The notes below the pieces were generated by a model, which saw nothing but the letters and a program-made list of their open reading frames with translations, did no database searches and was not told the origin of the DNA. Positions 1 to 8,721 of a stretch of DNA of 64,000 nucleotides are shown here, one piece after another. How positions within the stretch are numbered: the stretch's first letter is position 1; every line of letters starts with the position of its first letter. The translations under genes were made by a program, and so were the position numbers. Source of the stretch: Massilia timonae CCUG 45783 (GTDB lineage: Bacteria > Pseudomonadota > Gammaproteobacteria > Burkholderiales > Burkholderiaceae_D); the NCBI RefSeq assembly GCF_000315425.1, contig NZ_JH992923.1:781779-845778 (forward strand), given 5' to 3'.

Positions 1-98
1 GCTCAACGGCACTCGAGTCGTTCGGCATCACTCCGCCCGACCGCTTCGTCGCCATCATAGACCAGCTCCGCCGCGGCACCTTCAATATACGAGAGTAG
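1..98 (+). CDS. C-terminal end of an unidentified gene (partial)
   Basis: An open frame enters from the left edge (first complete codon at base 3) and ends at a TAG at 96-98. The visible 31 residues include LESFGITPPDRF and IDQLRRGTFNIRE. The composition looks like coding sequence, but I do not recognise the family. It is followed at once by repeat sequence that begins almost at the stop codon, so it could be a transposase-type gene belonging to the repeats or simply the host gene next to them. No function is assigned. Confidence 0.45.
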   Translation, partial: STALESFGITPPDRFVAIIDQLRRGTFNIRE

Positions 99-169
99 AA
101 TTATTGAGCAATTTCTCCGCTTGATCGGCAGCTATTCTCAATGAGCAGCTGTCTGTAATCAGGCAGCGA

Positions 170-249
170 AATAAAGAGGGTCAGAGTCGAATTATTAGCC
201 AATTGATTTTCAAAAATTGGCAAACAATTCGACACTGACCCTCTTTATT
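170..249. repeat. 80-bp REP/MITE-like palindrome
   Basis: The left arm (170-193) and right arm (226-249) are 24-base inverted repeats with a single mismatch. Inside them is a second inverted repeat, GCCAATT (198-204) and AATTGGC (215-221). The whole unit could fold into a long cruciform. The outer arms begin AATAAAGAGGGTCAG. Short palindromes with a GGTCAGAGTCGAATT-type end are typical of REP sequences mobilised by REP-associated tyrosine transposases; that link comes from memory of the family and was not tested. Confidence 0.75.
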
Positions 250-433
250 TTTGGCCCGTGCGAGCGCTATCGGCGATGAATATCGTTCTCCATTCTAATT
301 AGTTCTGCGTTTGCAATAAAAATGGCGTTCAATAGGGCGCGAATAATGAGGGTCAGCGTCGATTTATCGAGCAATTTCTTAGATTGCCGATCAGTTCGAC
401 ATCGATTTCTCAGCTAGACCAGAGATATTGCCC

Positions 434-511
434 AATAATTAGGGTCCGAGTCGAATTATTGACCAATTGATTTACTGAAGTTGTCAAACAATTTTACTCT
501 GACCCTCATTA
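434..511. repeat. Degenerate second copy of the REP/MITE-like palindrome
   Basis: The left arm (434-457, containing AGGGTCCGAGTCGAATT) and the right arm (about 490-511, ending CTCTGACCCTCATTA) match the arms of the 170-249 palindrome with several substitutions. The centre again carries a GACCAATT-type core. A further degenerate half copy lies at 342-400. Divergence between copies suggests separate insertions or old decay rather than recent duplication. Confidence 0.6.
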
Positions 512-586
512 GTGCGCTTGTAAGCGCGCGCGGCTCGGCGGTATTGGCTTGTAGAATGGGTGCAGTCTCATTGCCTGGAAATTGCC

Positions 587-1941
587 ATGTCGCGTCTCTT
601 GCATTGTGTCGTGCTCGCTTTCTTGTTTGCGTCGTGCCAGGGCGCTTTGGGACAGCAGCGGGCCTTGCTGATCCAGAATGCGCATGTCGTCAGCCTCGAT
701 CCGCAGCAGGGCGACCGGCGCGAGGCCGACGTGCTGGTGCGCGATGGGAGGATCGTCGCTGTCGGGCCCGAGCTCGAGGCGGCGGGGCCGAGCGGATCGA
801 TGCGCGCGGCATGATCCTGCTGCCGGGACTGGTCGACACCCATAACCACCTGTGGCTGAGCGCGGCGCGCGGGCAGTTTCGCAATACGCCGGACACCGAC
901 TATTTCGCGCTCAAGAAGCGACTGGGGCGGCACTACACGCCGGACGACGTTCGCATCGGCACCTATGTCGGCGCCATCGAGACTCTGGCCTCGGGCGTCA
1001 CGACCACCGTCGATTTCTTCCACAACTTGCGCAGCCCGGCGCACCTCGAGGCGGCCGAACAGGCGTTGCTGCAAAGCGGCATCCGCGCCCGGTTGCTCGC
1101 TGGCGCGCATGACGACCTGGGGCCGGCCGAGAGCGTCGACCTCGACCTGCTCGCCGCCGCGGCGGCGCGGGCGCGGCCGGGGCGGGTCACGCTGGGGCTG
1201 GGCTGGCGCGGCGTGGGGGAGGGCAAGGCCGACGTGGCCGCGACCGGCCGCCGCGAGATCGCGGCCGCGCGCAAGCTCGGTTTGCCGGTCTCGGTGCATT
1301 CCGGCGGCAAGCGCAACGGCGCCCTGGCCGCCAGCGGCCTGTTAGGGGAGGACGTGCAGATCGTGCACGCCACCGGCGCCACGCCCGCCGAGCTGGCGGC
1401 ATTTCGACAGGCCGGCAGCGCGCTCTCGCTGACGCCGGTCACCGAGCAGCGCGTCGGCTATGGCCTGACCGTCCTCAGCGACTACGCGGCCGTGGGTCGC
1501 ATCGGCCTGGGCATCGACGGCACGGCGCTGGCGGGCAGCGCCGACCTGTTCGCCAATATGCGCCTGCTTGCGCTCACCGAATCGGGTGCCGCCAAAAAGG
1601 AAACGGCGGTCGCGCCGCGCCGCATCCTCGAACTGGCGACCATCGAGGCGGCGCGTTCGATCGGCATGGACGACCAGATCGGTTCGATCACGCCCGGCAA
1701 GCGCGCCGACCTGATCCTGCTCGATACCGGCGCCCTGAACATGTCCCTGGCCGCCAATGCCGATCCCTACGCCCTGATCGTGTACTCGGCCACGCCGGCC
1801 AACGTCGACACGGTGATCGTCGACGGCGTCGTTCTCAAGCGCGGCGGCCGCCTGCTCGGCGTCGACGTGCCCAGGGTGATGCAAGAGGCGCGCGCCTCGA
1901 TCGATGCCATCCTCGAACGCGCAGGCGCTGCTTCCAGATAA
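587..1941 (+). pseudogene. Amidohydrolase (metal-dependent hydrolase), interrupted by a frameshift
   Basis: The protein resembles the ATZ/TRZ-type amidohydrolase superfamily (imidazolonepropionase/cytosine-deaminase fold), which hydrolyses C-N bonds with a bound metal. The N-terminal part is read in one frame from an ATG at 587: a secretion signal of about 22 residues, then a beta-rich segment with NAHVVSLDP and VRDGRIVAVGPELEAAG. The rest is in the next frame, starting GAERIDARGMILLPGLVDTH and carrying the DTHNH metal motif, GVTTTVDF, HSGG, HATG and the late GIDGTA. Restoring one G in the GGGG run at 784-787 joins the two parts into one protein of about 450 residues, normal for the family. 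The loss may be a true mutation or a sequencing error. The substrate is unknown. Confidence 0.75.
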
Positions 1942-1945
1942 AGCC

Positions 1946-3328
1946 TCAATAGGTTTGCGCAGCCGGATTGGCCTGCAACAGCAGGGTGGCGCGCAGGCCC
2001 GGATGGTTGTCTTCCAGCGTCAGGCTGCCGCCGTGCAGGCGCGCGACGGCCGAGACCACGCTCAGGCCCAGGCCCACGCCCGGCGTGCCGCGGCTGGCGT
2101 CGACCCGGTAGAAGCGCTCGATCACGCGCGTGCGCTCGTGTTCCGGAATACCCGGGCCGTTGTCGGCCACCACCACCGCGACCCGGTCGGCGTCGATGCG
2201 GCGTGCGGTGATCGCGATCGCGCCACGCACCGGCGCGTATTTCAATGCGTTGTCGGCCATATTGCCCAGGGCCTGGGCCAGCAGCACCGGGTCGCCCACC
2301 ACCCGCAAGTCCTCGGGCGCGTCGAAGCCCAGGTCGATGTCCTTCAGCTCGGCCACCGGGCCATAGAACTCGGTGACCTCGGCCCCCAGCGCGGCCAGGT
2401 CGACCTCGACGAAACCGCCGCGCCGGCTGCCGCTGTCGATCTCGCTAAGCCTCAGCAGCGCGTTGAAGATGCCCATCACGCGATCGACGTCGTCGATGGC
2501 GGCGTCGATCTCGGCGAAGGCTTCTTCGCTCGGCGGACGCGCCACCGACAGTTCCTCGAGCCGCGCGCGCAGCTCCGACAGCGGCGTGCGCAGGTCGTGC
2601 GCGATCGCGTTGGAGACGTCCTGCACCCCGGTCACCAGGTGCTCGATCTGGTCCAGCATGCGGTTCACGGTGCGGGTCAGCTGCTGCAGCTCGTCGCCGT
2701 CGCGCGGCTCCACCAGGCGGTGCGACAGCTTGCCTTCGATGATCGAGGCCGTGGTCTGGCTGATGCGCTGCACCCGGCCCAGGAGCGCGCGCCGGATCAG
2801 GACGCCGCCCAGCGCCGCCCCCACCAGCACCGCCAGCGCGCAGCCCAGCAGGCCATAGGCGAACAGGCGCTCGAGCTGCTGGAAGCGATCGAGGTTGCTG
2901 GCCACCAGGAGAGAATAGCCGTCTTCCAGCGTCACCCGCACCAGCTCCACGTTGCGCGGCTTGTCGTCGACCCGGATCGTCACCTGGCACAGGCCGTCGC
3001 GCTCGGGCACGCCCTCGGGCCATTCCGGCAGGTTGCCGGCCAGCTTGGCGCCGTCGGGCGCCACGAACAGCATGATCTTGCGCACGCCGTCGTTGACGCC
3101 ATGGACCTGGCTGTCGATCGCCGCCGCCAGCGCCGGCGGCCCCTGGCGCTCGAACAGATTGCGCAGGTGGCGGGCGTCCGACTTGAGCAGCTGGGTGCGC
3201 ACCTCGCCGATGTTCTTGTGCCAGGCGAACCACAGCGGCGCGGCGAACATCGCCAGCACCAGCAGGGTGACGACGGCGTAGCCGATCGCGATGGTGCGGG
3301 CGGAAAAGCTGGGCAGGCGCAGGTTCAA
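1946..3328 (-). CDS. Membrane sensor histidine kinase of the RND efflux operon
   Basis: This 460-residue kinase is the likely partner of the OmpR-type regulator just upstream (10-base gap). Order of parts: first membrane helix at about 10-32, periplasmic sensor loop, second helix at about 155-180, HAMP linker, HisKA box with AIAHDLRTPLSELRAR (phospho-acceptor His near 244), then an HATPase_c domain with DNALKYAP, DNGPGIPE and GLGLSVV. The start is a TTG; no better in-frame start lies upstream because the regulator stop codon is close. It ends 4 bases from the convergent amidohydrolase. The signal sensed is unknown; control of the adjacent efflux pump is inferred from the operon. Confidence 0.88.
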   Translation of the reverse strand: MNLRLPSFSARTIAIGYAVVTLLVLAMFAAPLWFAWHKNIGEVRTQLLKSDARHLRNLFERQGPPALAAAIDSQVHGVNDGVRKIMLFVAPDGAKLAGNLPEWPEGVPERDGLCQVTIRVDDKPRNVELVRVTLEDGYSLLVASNLDRFQQLERLFAYGLLGCALAVLVGAALGGVLIRRALLGRVQRISQTTASIIEGKLSHRLVEPRDGDELQQLTRTVNRMLDQIEHLVTGVQDVSNAIAHDLRTPLSELRARLEELSVARPPSEEAFAEIDAAIDDVDRVMGIFNALLRLSEIDSGSRRGGFVEVDLAALGAEVTEFYGPVAELKDIDLGFDAPEDLRVVGDPVLLAQALGNMADNALKYAPVRGAIAITARRIDADRVAVVVADNGPGIPEHERTRVIERFYRVDASRGTPGVGLGLSVVSAVARLHGGSLTLEDNHPGLRATLLLQANPAAQTY

Positions 3329-3338
3329 AGGACGTGTC

Positions 3339-4019
3339 TCACGGCTGGTCGGTCAGCATGTAGCCGGCGTTGCGCACGGTGCGCAGCAGCGGCGTCGCAA
3401 AGCCCGCGTCGATCTTCTGGCGCAGCTTGCTGATATGGACGTCGATGACGTTGGTCTGCGGGTCGAAGTGGTAATCCCACACGTTCTCGAGCAGCATGGT
3501 GCGCGTCACCACCTGGTTGGCGTGGCGCAGCAGGTAAGTGAGCAGCTTGAACTCGCGCGGCTGCAGCGCCACCGGGCGGCCGGCGCGCGTGACGCGGTGC
3601 GCCAGCATGTCGACCGACAGGTCGCCCAGGCTCATCACGGTTTCCACCGCCTGGCTCTGCGAGCGGCGCAGCAGGGCGTCGAGCCGCGCCAGCAGCTCGC
3701 CGAAGGCGAACGGTTTCGTCAGGTAGTCGTCGCCGCCGGCGCGCAGGCCGCGGATGCGGTCGTCCACGCCGTCCAGCGCCGAGAGGATCAGGATCGGCAC
3801 CCGGTTGCCCTGCTGGCGCAGGGCTTCGATGATGCCGAGGCCATCAATCCCGCCCGGCAGCATGCGGTCCATGACGATCGCGTCGTAGGGCTCGCTGACG
3901 GCATGGTACATGCCGTCGCGGCCATTGTCGGCGTGGTCGACCGTATGGCCGGCCTCGGTCAGCCCCTTCTTGACGAAGCGGGCCACGCGTTCATTGTCTT
4001 CGACGAGTAACAGTTTCAC
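3339..4019 (-). CDS. OmpR/PhoB-family response regulator of the efflux operon
   Basis: The 226-residue protein has an N-terminal receiver (LLVEDNERVARF, phosphorylated Asp in DAIVMDRMLPG near 51, conserved Lys in LTKPFAFGE) and a C-terminal winged helix (LQPREFKLLTYLLRHANQV, VIDVHISKLRQKI, RNAGYML). The phospho-site loop reads MLPGGIDG, one residue longer than the usual MLPGxDG. The start is GTG, 7 bases after the RND pump stop, and the kinase follows directly. The protein probably controls its own operon together with the pump genes. Confidence 0.9.
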   Translation of the reverse strand: MKLLLVEDNERVARFVKKGLTEAGHTVDHADNGRDGMYHAVSEPYDAIVMDRMLPGGIDGLGIIEALRQQGNRVPILILSALDGVDDRIRGLRAGGDDYLTKPFAFGELLARLDALLRRSQSQAVETVMSLGDLSVDMLAHRVTRAGRPVALQPREFKLLTYLLRHANQVVTRTMLLENVWDYHFDPQTNVIDVHISKLRQKIDAGFATPLLRTVRNAGYMLTDQP

Positions 4020-4026
4020 GGCAGTC

Positions 4027-7000
4027 TCATTGGGAAGTCGGCATTGTATCCGCTGCCTCGGCCTCGGCCTCGGCCTTCGGCGCGTGCGCCGGCGCGGGCG
4101 GCGGCGTGTGGGCCACCGGCGGCTTCGAGCGGCCCGCGACCAGCACGTAGAACAGCGGGATCAGGAAGGTCGCCAGGAAGGTCGCCGTCATCATCCCGCC
4201 GATCACGCCGATGCCCAGCGCGTTCTGGCTGCCCGAACCGGCGCCGCTCGAAATCGCCAGCGGCGTCACGCCCAGGATGAAGGCCATCGAGGTCATGATG
4301 ATCGGGCGCAGACGCACCTTGGACGCTTCCAGCGCCGCCTCCACCAGGCCCATGCCCTGCATCTGCAGCTCGCGCGCGAATTCGACGATCAGGATCGCGT
4401 TCTTGGCCGACAGGCCGATGGTGGTCAACAGGCCCACCTGGAAGAACACGTCGTTTTCCATGCCGAAGGCGGTCGCCGCGCCGAGCGCGCCCAGCACGCC
4501 GATCGGCACCACCATGATCACCGAGATCGGAATCGCCCAGCTTTCGTACAGCGCCGCCAGGCACAGGAACACGACCAGGATCGACAGCGCGTACAGCAGC
4601 GGCGCCTGGGCGCCGGCCTGCGATTCCTGCAGCGAGATGCCGCTCCATTCGTAGCCGATGCCCTGCGGCAACTGGCCCACCAGCTCGGTCATGATGGCCA
4701 TCGCTTCGCCGGTGCTGTAGCCCGGCGCCGGCTGGCCCTGGATCTCGGCCGACTCGATGCCGTTGTAGCGCGCCATCGCTGGCGAGCCCCAGGTCCAGCG
4801 CGCGGTGGCGAAGGACGAGAAGGGCACCATCGCGCCGTCGCCATTCCTCGCGTACAGGTGGCGCAAGTCGTCCGGGTTCATGCGGAACTGGGCGTCGGCC
4901 TGGATGTAGACGCGCTTGATGCGGTTGTCGGTGTCCAGGAAGTTGTTGATGTAGCGCGAGCCCCAGGCGGTCGAGAAGATCTGGTCGACCTGGGTCAGGT
5001 CGACGCCCAGCGCCGCCGCCTTTTCGCGGTCGATGTCGATCTTGTAGGTGGCGTTGTCGGCCTGGCCCGAGAAGCGCACGCGCTGTAGCCGCTGGTCCTT
5101 GGCGGCCAGCTCGAGCAGGCGGTCGCGCGCCTGCCCCAGCGCCTCGTGGCCCAGGCCGCCGCGGTCCTGCAGCTGCAGGTTGAAGCCGGTGGCCGAGCCC
5201 AGGCCGCGGATCGACGGCGGTTCGACGGTATTGATCACCGCGCCCTGGAAATTGGCGTAGCGCGCGCTGATGCGGCTGGCCAGCGCCGACACCCCCAGCT
5301 CGTCGCCCTTGCGCTCGTCCCATGGCCGCAGGCGCACGAACAGGCGGCCCTGGTTCTGGCCGCGCTGCGGCTGAGAGGCGCCGTTGGTCATGAAGGTGGC
5401 CTCGACCACCGCCTTTTCTTCGTTCAGCAGGTACTGGCTGATCTCTTCCAGCACGCGGCCGGTGATTTCCTGGCTGCTGCCGGCCGGGGTCTGCACCTGG
5501 ACGAACATGAAGCCCTGGTCTTCCTTGGGCAGGAAGCCGCCCGGCAGGCGCAGGAACAGGGCGATCACGATTCCGACCATGACCAGGTACACCACCATCC
5601 ACAGGGCGCGCCGTTTCAGGATGCGCGATACGCCGCCCAGGTAGCGGTCGCGCGTGTTGTCGAACGAGCGGTTGAACCAGCCGAAGAAGCCCTTCTTTTC
5701 ATGGTGGTTCGGATCGACCGGCTTGAGCATGGTCGCGCACAGGGCCGGCGTGAGCGTCAGCGCGATGAAGGCCGACAGCAGCATCGAGGCCACCACCGTC
5801 AGCGAGAACTCGCGGTAGATCGCGCCCACCGTGCCGCTCGAGAAGGCGACCGGCACGAACACCGCCGACAGCACCAGGGCCACGCCGATCAGCGCGCTGG
5901 TGATCTGGCCCATCGCCTTGATGGTCGCTTCCTTCGGCCCCAGGCCGTCCTCGTGCATCACGCGCTCGACGTTCTCGACCACCACGATGGCGTCGTCGAC
6001 CAGGAGGCCGATCGACAGCACCAGGCCGAACATCGACAGCGTATTCACGGTGAAGCCGAGCGCCGCCATGATGCCGAAGGTGCCGAGCAGCACCACCGGC
6101 ACCGTGATCGACGGGATCAGGGTGGCGCGGAAGTTTTGCAGGAACAGGTACATGACCAGGAACACCAGCACGATGCCCTCGATCAGGGTATGCACCACGC
6201 CGCTGATCGATTCCTCGATGAAGGGGGTGACGTCGTTCGGGTAGACCGTGCGCAGGCCGGGCGGGAAGAACTGGCCCAGCTCTTCCAGGCGCGCACGCAC
6301 CCGCTCCGCGGTCTCGAGAGCATTCGCGTTCGGCGCCAGCTGGATGCCCAGGCCCGACGCCGACTTGCCGTTCAGGCGCACGTCGACGTTGTAGTTCTCG
6401 GGACCCAGCGCGACCCGCGCCACGTCGCCGATGCGCACCGACGAGCCGTCCTGCTGCACCTTGAGCAGGATGCGCTTGAACTCGTCGGGCGTGCGCAGCA
6501 TGGTGGCCTGGTTGATGGTGGCGCTCAGCATCTGGCCGGGGACGGCCGGCAGGCCGCCCAGCGCGCCGCCCGCGATCTGCACGTTCTGGGCGCGGATGGC
6601 GTCGGCCACGTCGAGCGGGGTCAGTTGGTAGCTGGTCAGCTTGACCGGGTCGAGCCAGACGCGCATCGCGTACTGGGTGCCGAACAGGTTCATGCTGCCC
6701 ACGCCCGGGATGCGGCTGAGCGGATCCTGGATGTTCGAGGCCACGTAGTTGGCGATGTCGAACTTGGTCATGCTGTCGTCGTCCGAGACGAAGGCGGCGA
6801 CCATCAGGAAGTCCGAGGTCGACTTGGTCACCTGCAGGCCGGACTGCTGCACCTCGCTCGGCAGGCGCGGCACCGCGGTCTGCAGCTTGTTCTGCACCTG
6901 CACCTGGGCGATGTCGGGATCGGTGCCGGCGGCGAAGGTCAGGGTGGTGGTCGAGCGGCCGGTGTCGTCGCTGGTCGACTGCATGTAGAGCAGGTTGTCG

Positions 7001-7215
7001 ATCGCCGTCATCTGCTGCTCGATCACCTGGACCACGGTGTTCTGCATGGTGTCGGCCGAGGCGCCGGGGAAGGTGGCCTGGATCTGCACCGACGGCGGCG
7101 ACACCGGCGGATACTGCTCGACCGGCATCTTGAACAGGGCGATCCCGCCGACCAGCATGATCAACAGGGAAATCACGATCGCGAAGATCGGACGCTGGAT
7201 GAAGAACTTTGGCAT
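4027..7215 (-). CDS. RND multidrug efflux pump, inner-membrane subunit (AcrB/MexB type)
   Basis: This 1062-residue proton-driven transporter has the normal HAE-1 length. It begins MPKFFIQRPIFAIVISLLIM and shows two large periplasmic loops and twelve predicted membrane helices. Helix 4 carries the proton-relay pair in LLVDDAIVVVENVERV, and helix 10 carries the relay Lys in SAKNAILIVEFA. With the adaptor encoded 6 bases upstream it would export drugs or other amphiphilic compounds across both membranes. An outer-membrane channel gene (TolC/OprM type) is absent from the operon, so the pump must use a channel encoded elsewhere. The substrate cannot be read from the sequence. Confidence 0.93.
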   Translation of the reverse strand: MPKFFIQRPIFAIVISLLIMLVGGIALFKMPVEQYPPVSPPSVQIQATFPGASADTMQNTVVQVIEQQMTAIDNLLYMQSTSDDTGRSTTTLTFAAGTDPDIAQVQVQNKLQTAVPRLPSEVQQSGLQVTKSTSDFLMVAAFVSDDDSMTKFDIANYVASNIQDPLSRIPGVGSMNLFGTQYAMRVWLDPVKLTSYQLTPLDVADAIRAQNVQIAGGALGGLPAVPGQMLSATINQATMLRTPDEFKRILLKVQQDGSSVRIGDVARVALGPENYNVDVRLNGKSASGLGIQLAPNANALETAERVRARLEELGQFFPPGLRTVYPNDVTPFIEESISGVVHTLIEGIVLVFLVMYLFLQNFRATLIPSITVPVVLLGTFGIMAALGFTVNTLSMFGLVLSIGLLVDDAIVVVENVERVMHEDGLGPKEATIKAMGQITSALIGVALVLSAVFVPVAFSSGTVGAIYREFSLTVVASMLLSAFIALTLTPALCATMLKPVDPNHHEKKGFFGWFNRSFDNTRDRYLGGVSRILKRRALWMVVYLVMVGIVIALFLRLPGGFLPKEDQGFMFVQVQTPAGSSQEITGRVLEEISQYLLNEEKAVVEATFMTNGASQPQRGQNQGRLFVRLRPWDERKGDELGVSALASRISARYANFQGAVINTVEPPSIRGLGSATGFNLQLQDRGGLGHEALGQARDRLLELAAKDQRLQRVRFSGQADNATYKIDIDREKAAALGVDLTQVDQIFSTAWGSRYINNFLDTDNRIKRVYIQADAQFRMNPDDLRHLYARNGDGAMVPFSSFATARWTWGSPAMARYNGIESAEIQGQPAPGYSTGEAMAIMTELVGQLPQGIGYEWSGISLQESQAGAQAPLLYALSILVVFLCLAALYESWAIPISVIMVVPIGVLGALGAATAFGMENDVFFQVGLLTTIGLSAKNAILIVEFARELQMQGMGLVEAALEASKVRLRPIIMTSMAFILGVTPLAISSGAGSGSQNALGIGVIGGMMTATFLATFLIPLFYVLVAGRSKPPVAHTPPPAPAHAPKAEAEAEAADTMPTSQ

Positions 7216-7221
7216 CGTCGC

Positions 7222-8442
7222 TTATCCCTGGCGCGCTGCGGCCGTGGCAGTGCCGGCGGCGGCGGTGGCCGGCGCCGCCGGCGCCTGGCTGGCGGGCGCC
7301 GACGGCGCGCCGATCCTGACCACGGTGCCGGAACGCAGCTTCTGGGTGCCGCTGACCACCACGCGTTCGCCTTCCTTCAGGCCTTCGTCGATCAGCCAGT
7401 AGCCGTCGACCAGGGCGCCGGTGCGCACGGTGCGCAGCTGGGCCTTGTTCTCGCGGTCCACGATCATGACGGTCGCGGTGCCCTGCGGGGTGCGCGAGAC
7501 GGCCGGCGCCGGCACCCGCATCACCGACTGGCGCACGCCCTGGCTGACGCTGGCGCGCACGAACATGCCGGGCAGCAGCAGCTTGTCGGGATTCGGGAAG
7601 CGCGCGCGCAGGGTGACCGCGCCGGTGGCCTGGTCGACCGTCACGCCGGAAAACTCGAGCGTGCCGCTGCGAGCGTAGGTGCTGCCGTCCTCCAGGGTCA
7701 GGCTGACCCTGGCGGCGTTGGCGCCGTCCATGCGCACCCGCCCGGCGGCGATCTCGCGCCGCAGCAGCAGGCCGTCGACGCTCGATTGCTGCAGGTCGAC
7801 GTACATCGGGTCGATCTGCTGGATGGTGGTCATCAGGGTGGCGGCGCTGCCCTGGACGTAAGCGCCTTGCGTCACCGCCGATACGCTGCTGCGGCCGGTG
7901 ATCGGCGCGCTGACGCTGGTGTAACCCAGGTTGATGCGGGCGCTCTCGACGGCGGCTTTGGCGGCGGCGACGTCGGCCGCGGCTTCGAGCTGGGCGGCTT
8001 CCGCGTTTTCGAATTCCTGCTTGCTGACAGCGTTTTCCTTCACCAGCACCTGGTTGCGCTTGAGCTGGGAGGTATTGCTGGCCAGGGTGGCCTGGGCCCG
8101 CTGCAGCTCGGCCTCGGCGCTGGCCAGCGCGGCGCGGTAGGGCGCCGGATCGATCAGGTACAGCGGCTCGCCCGACTTGACGTCGGCCCCTTCCCTGAAG
8201 CGGCGCTCCTGCACGATGCCGTCGACCCGGGCCCGGACCTCGGCCAGCAGGAAGGGCGCGGTGCGACCCGGCAGGGCGATGTTGAGCGCCACGTTGGACG
8301 TGTTCATCGTCAGGACGGCCACCTCCGGAACGGCGGGCGCGACGGGTTTCGGGTCTTTGGCGCAGGCGGACAGCAGCAGCGCCGCCAGCGCGGCGGCGCC
8401 AAGGGCCGGCTGGCGCCGGCGCGAGGAAGTGGTCGAGGGCAT
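7222..8442 (-). CDS. RND efflux periplasmic adaptor lipoprotein (AcrA/MexA family)
   Basis: The protein has 406 residues from the ATG at 8442. The N-terminus is a lipoprotein signal with lipobox LLSAC (Cys27), so it is anchored to the inner membrane from the periplasmic side. Next come a lipoyl half-motif (ALPGRTAPFLLAEVRARVDG), an alpha-helical hairpin at about 95-165, the second lipoyl half, and beta-barrel and membrane-proximal domains. It bridges the RND pump and an outer-membrane channel. A TTG at 8463 in the same frame would add seven residues; neither start has a clear ribosome binding site. First gene of the four-gene operon. Confidence 0.9.
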   Translation of the reverse strand: MPSTTSSRRRQPALGAAALAALLLSACAKDPKPVAPAVPEVAVLTMNTSNVALNIALPGRTAPFLLAEVRARVDGIVQERRFREGADVKSGEPLYLIDPAPYRAALASAEAELQRAQATLASNTSQLKRNQVLVKENAVSKQEFENAEAAQLEAAADVAAAKAAVESARINLGYTSVSAPITGRSSVSAVTQGAYVQGSAATLMTTIQQIDPMYVDLQQSSVDGLLLRREIAAGRVRMDGANAARVSLTLEDGSTYARSGTLEFSGVTVDQATGAVTLRARFPNPDKLLLPGMFVRASVSQGVRQSVMRVPAPAVSRTPQGTATVMIVDRENKAQLRTVRTGALVDGYWLIDEGLKEGERVVVSGTQKLRSGTVVRIGAPSAPASQAPAAPATAAAGTATAAARQG

Positions 8443-8530
8443 GTGGTTGGATCCGGATTGCAAGGTTGAGAGCGATATTTTCCCAACCTTCGATCATGCC
8501 CGGCGCAGGCTTAAGACGGGGTGTGCGAAT

Positions 8531-8546
8531 GATTAATTTTAGTTAA
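8531..8546. promoter_or_regulatory. AT-rich inverted repeat upstream of the efflux operon
   Basis: ATTAATTTTAGTTAAT is an inverted repeat (5-6-5) about 90 bases upstream of the adaptor start, in otherwise G+C-rich DNA. On the minus strand it contains TAAAAT, a possible -10 element. It could be a promoter or a site for the operon's OmpR-type regulator. This is position-based inference only. Confidence 0.3.
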
Positions 8547-8721
8547 TGTGCCTTCCCGTGTGCCAGAATGGCCATGGATGAGCGATAGATTTTCTTGTCG
8601 CGCCGCTAACGGCTGAGCGATAGCAATTTACCGCACGACCTGCGGCGCGTCCTGCACGCTCGCGCCGCAGTAGGGAGGGGAGTATCTTGCCTGCGTGGTC
8701 CGGCATGGGGGAGTATCCAGC

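Larger units (their letters stand above)
99..586. other. Intergenic region rich in REP/MITE-like inverted repeats
   Basis: This 488-base stretch is clearly more A+T-rich than its surroundings and has no convincing gene. It contains several copies, in both orientations, of a unit containing GAGGGTCAGAGTCGAATTATT-like sequence. Copies are seen around 95-120 (half copy), 170-249 (complete palindrome), 342-400 (degenerate) and 434-511 (degenerate palindrome). The last copy ends about 75 bases before the start of the amidohydrolase gene. Confidence 0.7.

Noticed and set aside
481..586. Upstream extension of the amidohydrolase frame to 481
   Set aside because: It runs through the repeat and reads a nonsense N-terminus; the real N-terminus is in another frame from 587.
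5146..8469. Very long open frame on the plus strand (over 1100 codons) across the efflux genes
   Set aside because: It is antisense to the RND and adaptor genes, is rich in Arg/His/Gln/Ala as expected for a shadow of G+C-rich coding DNA, and has no domain.
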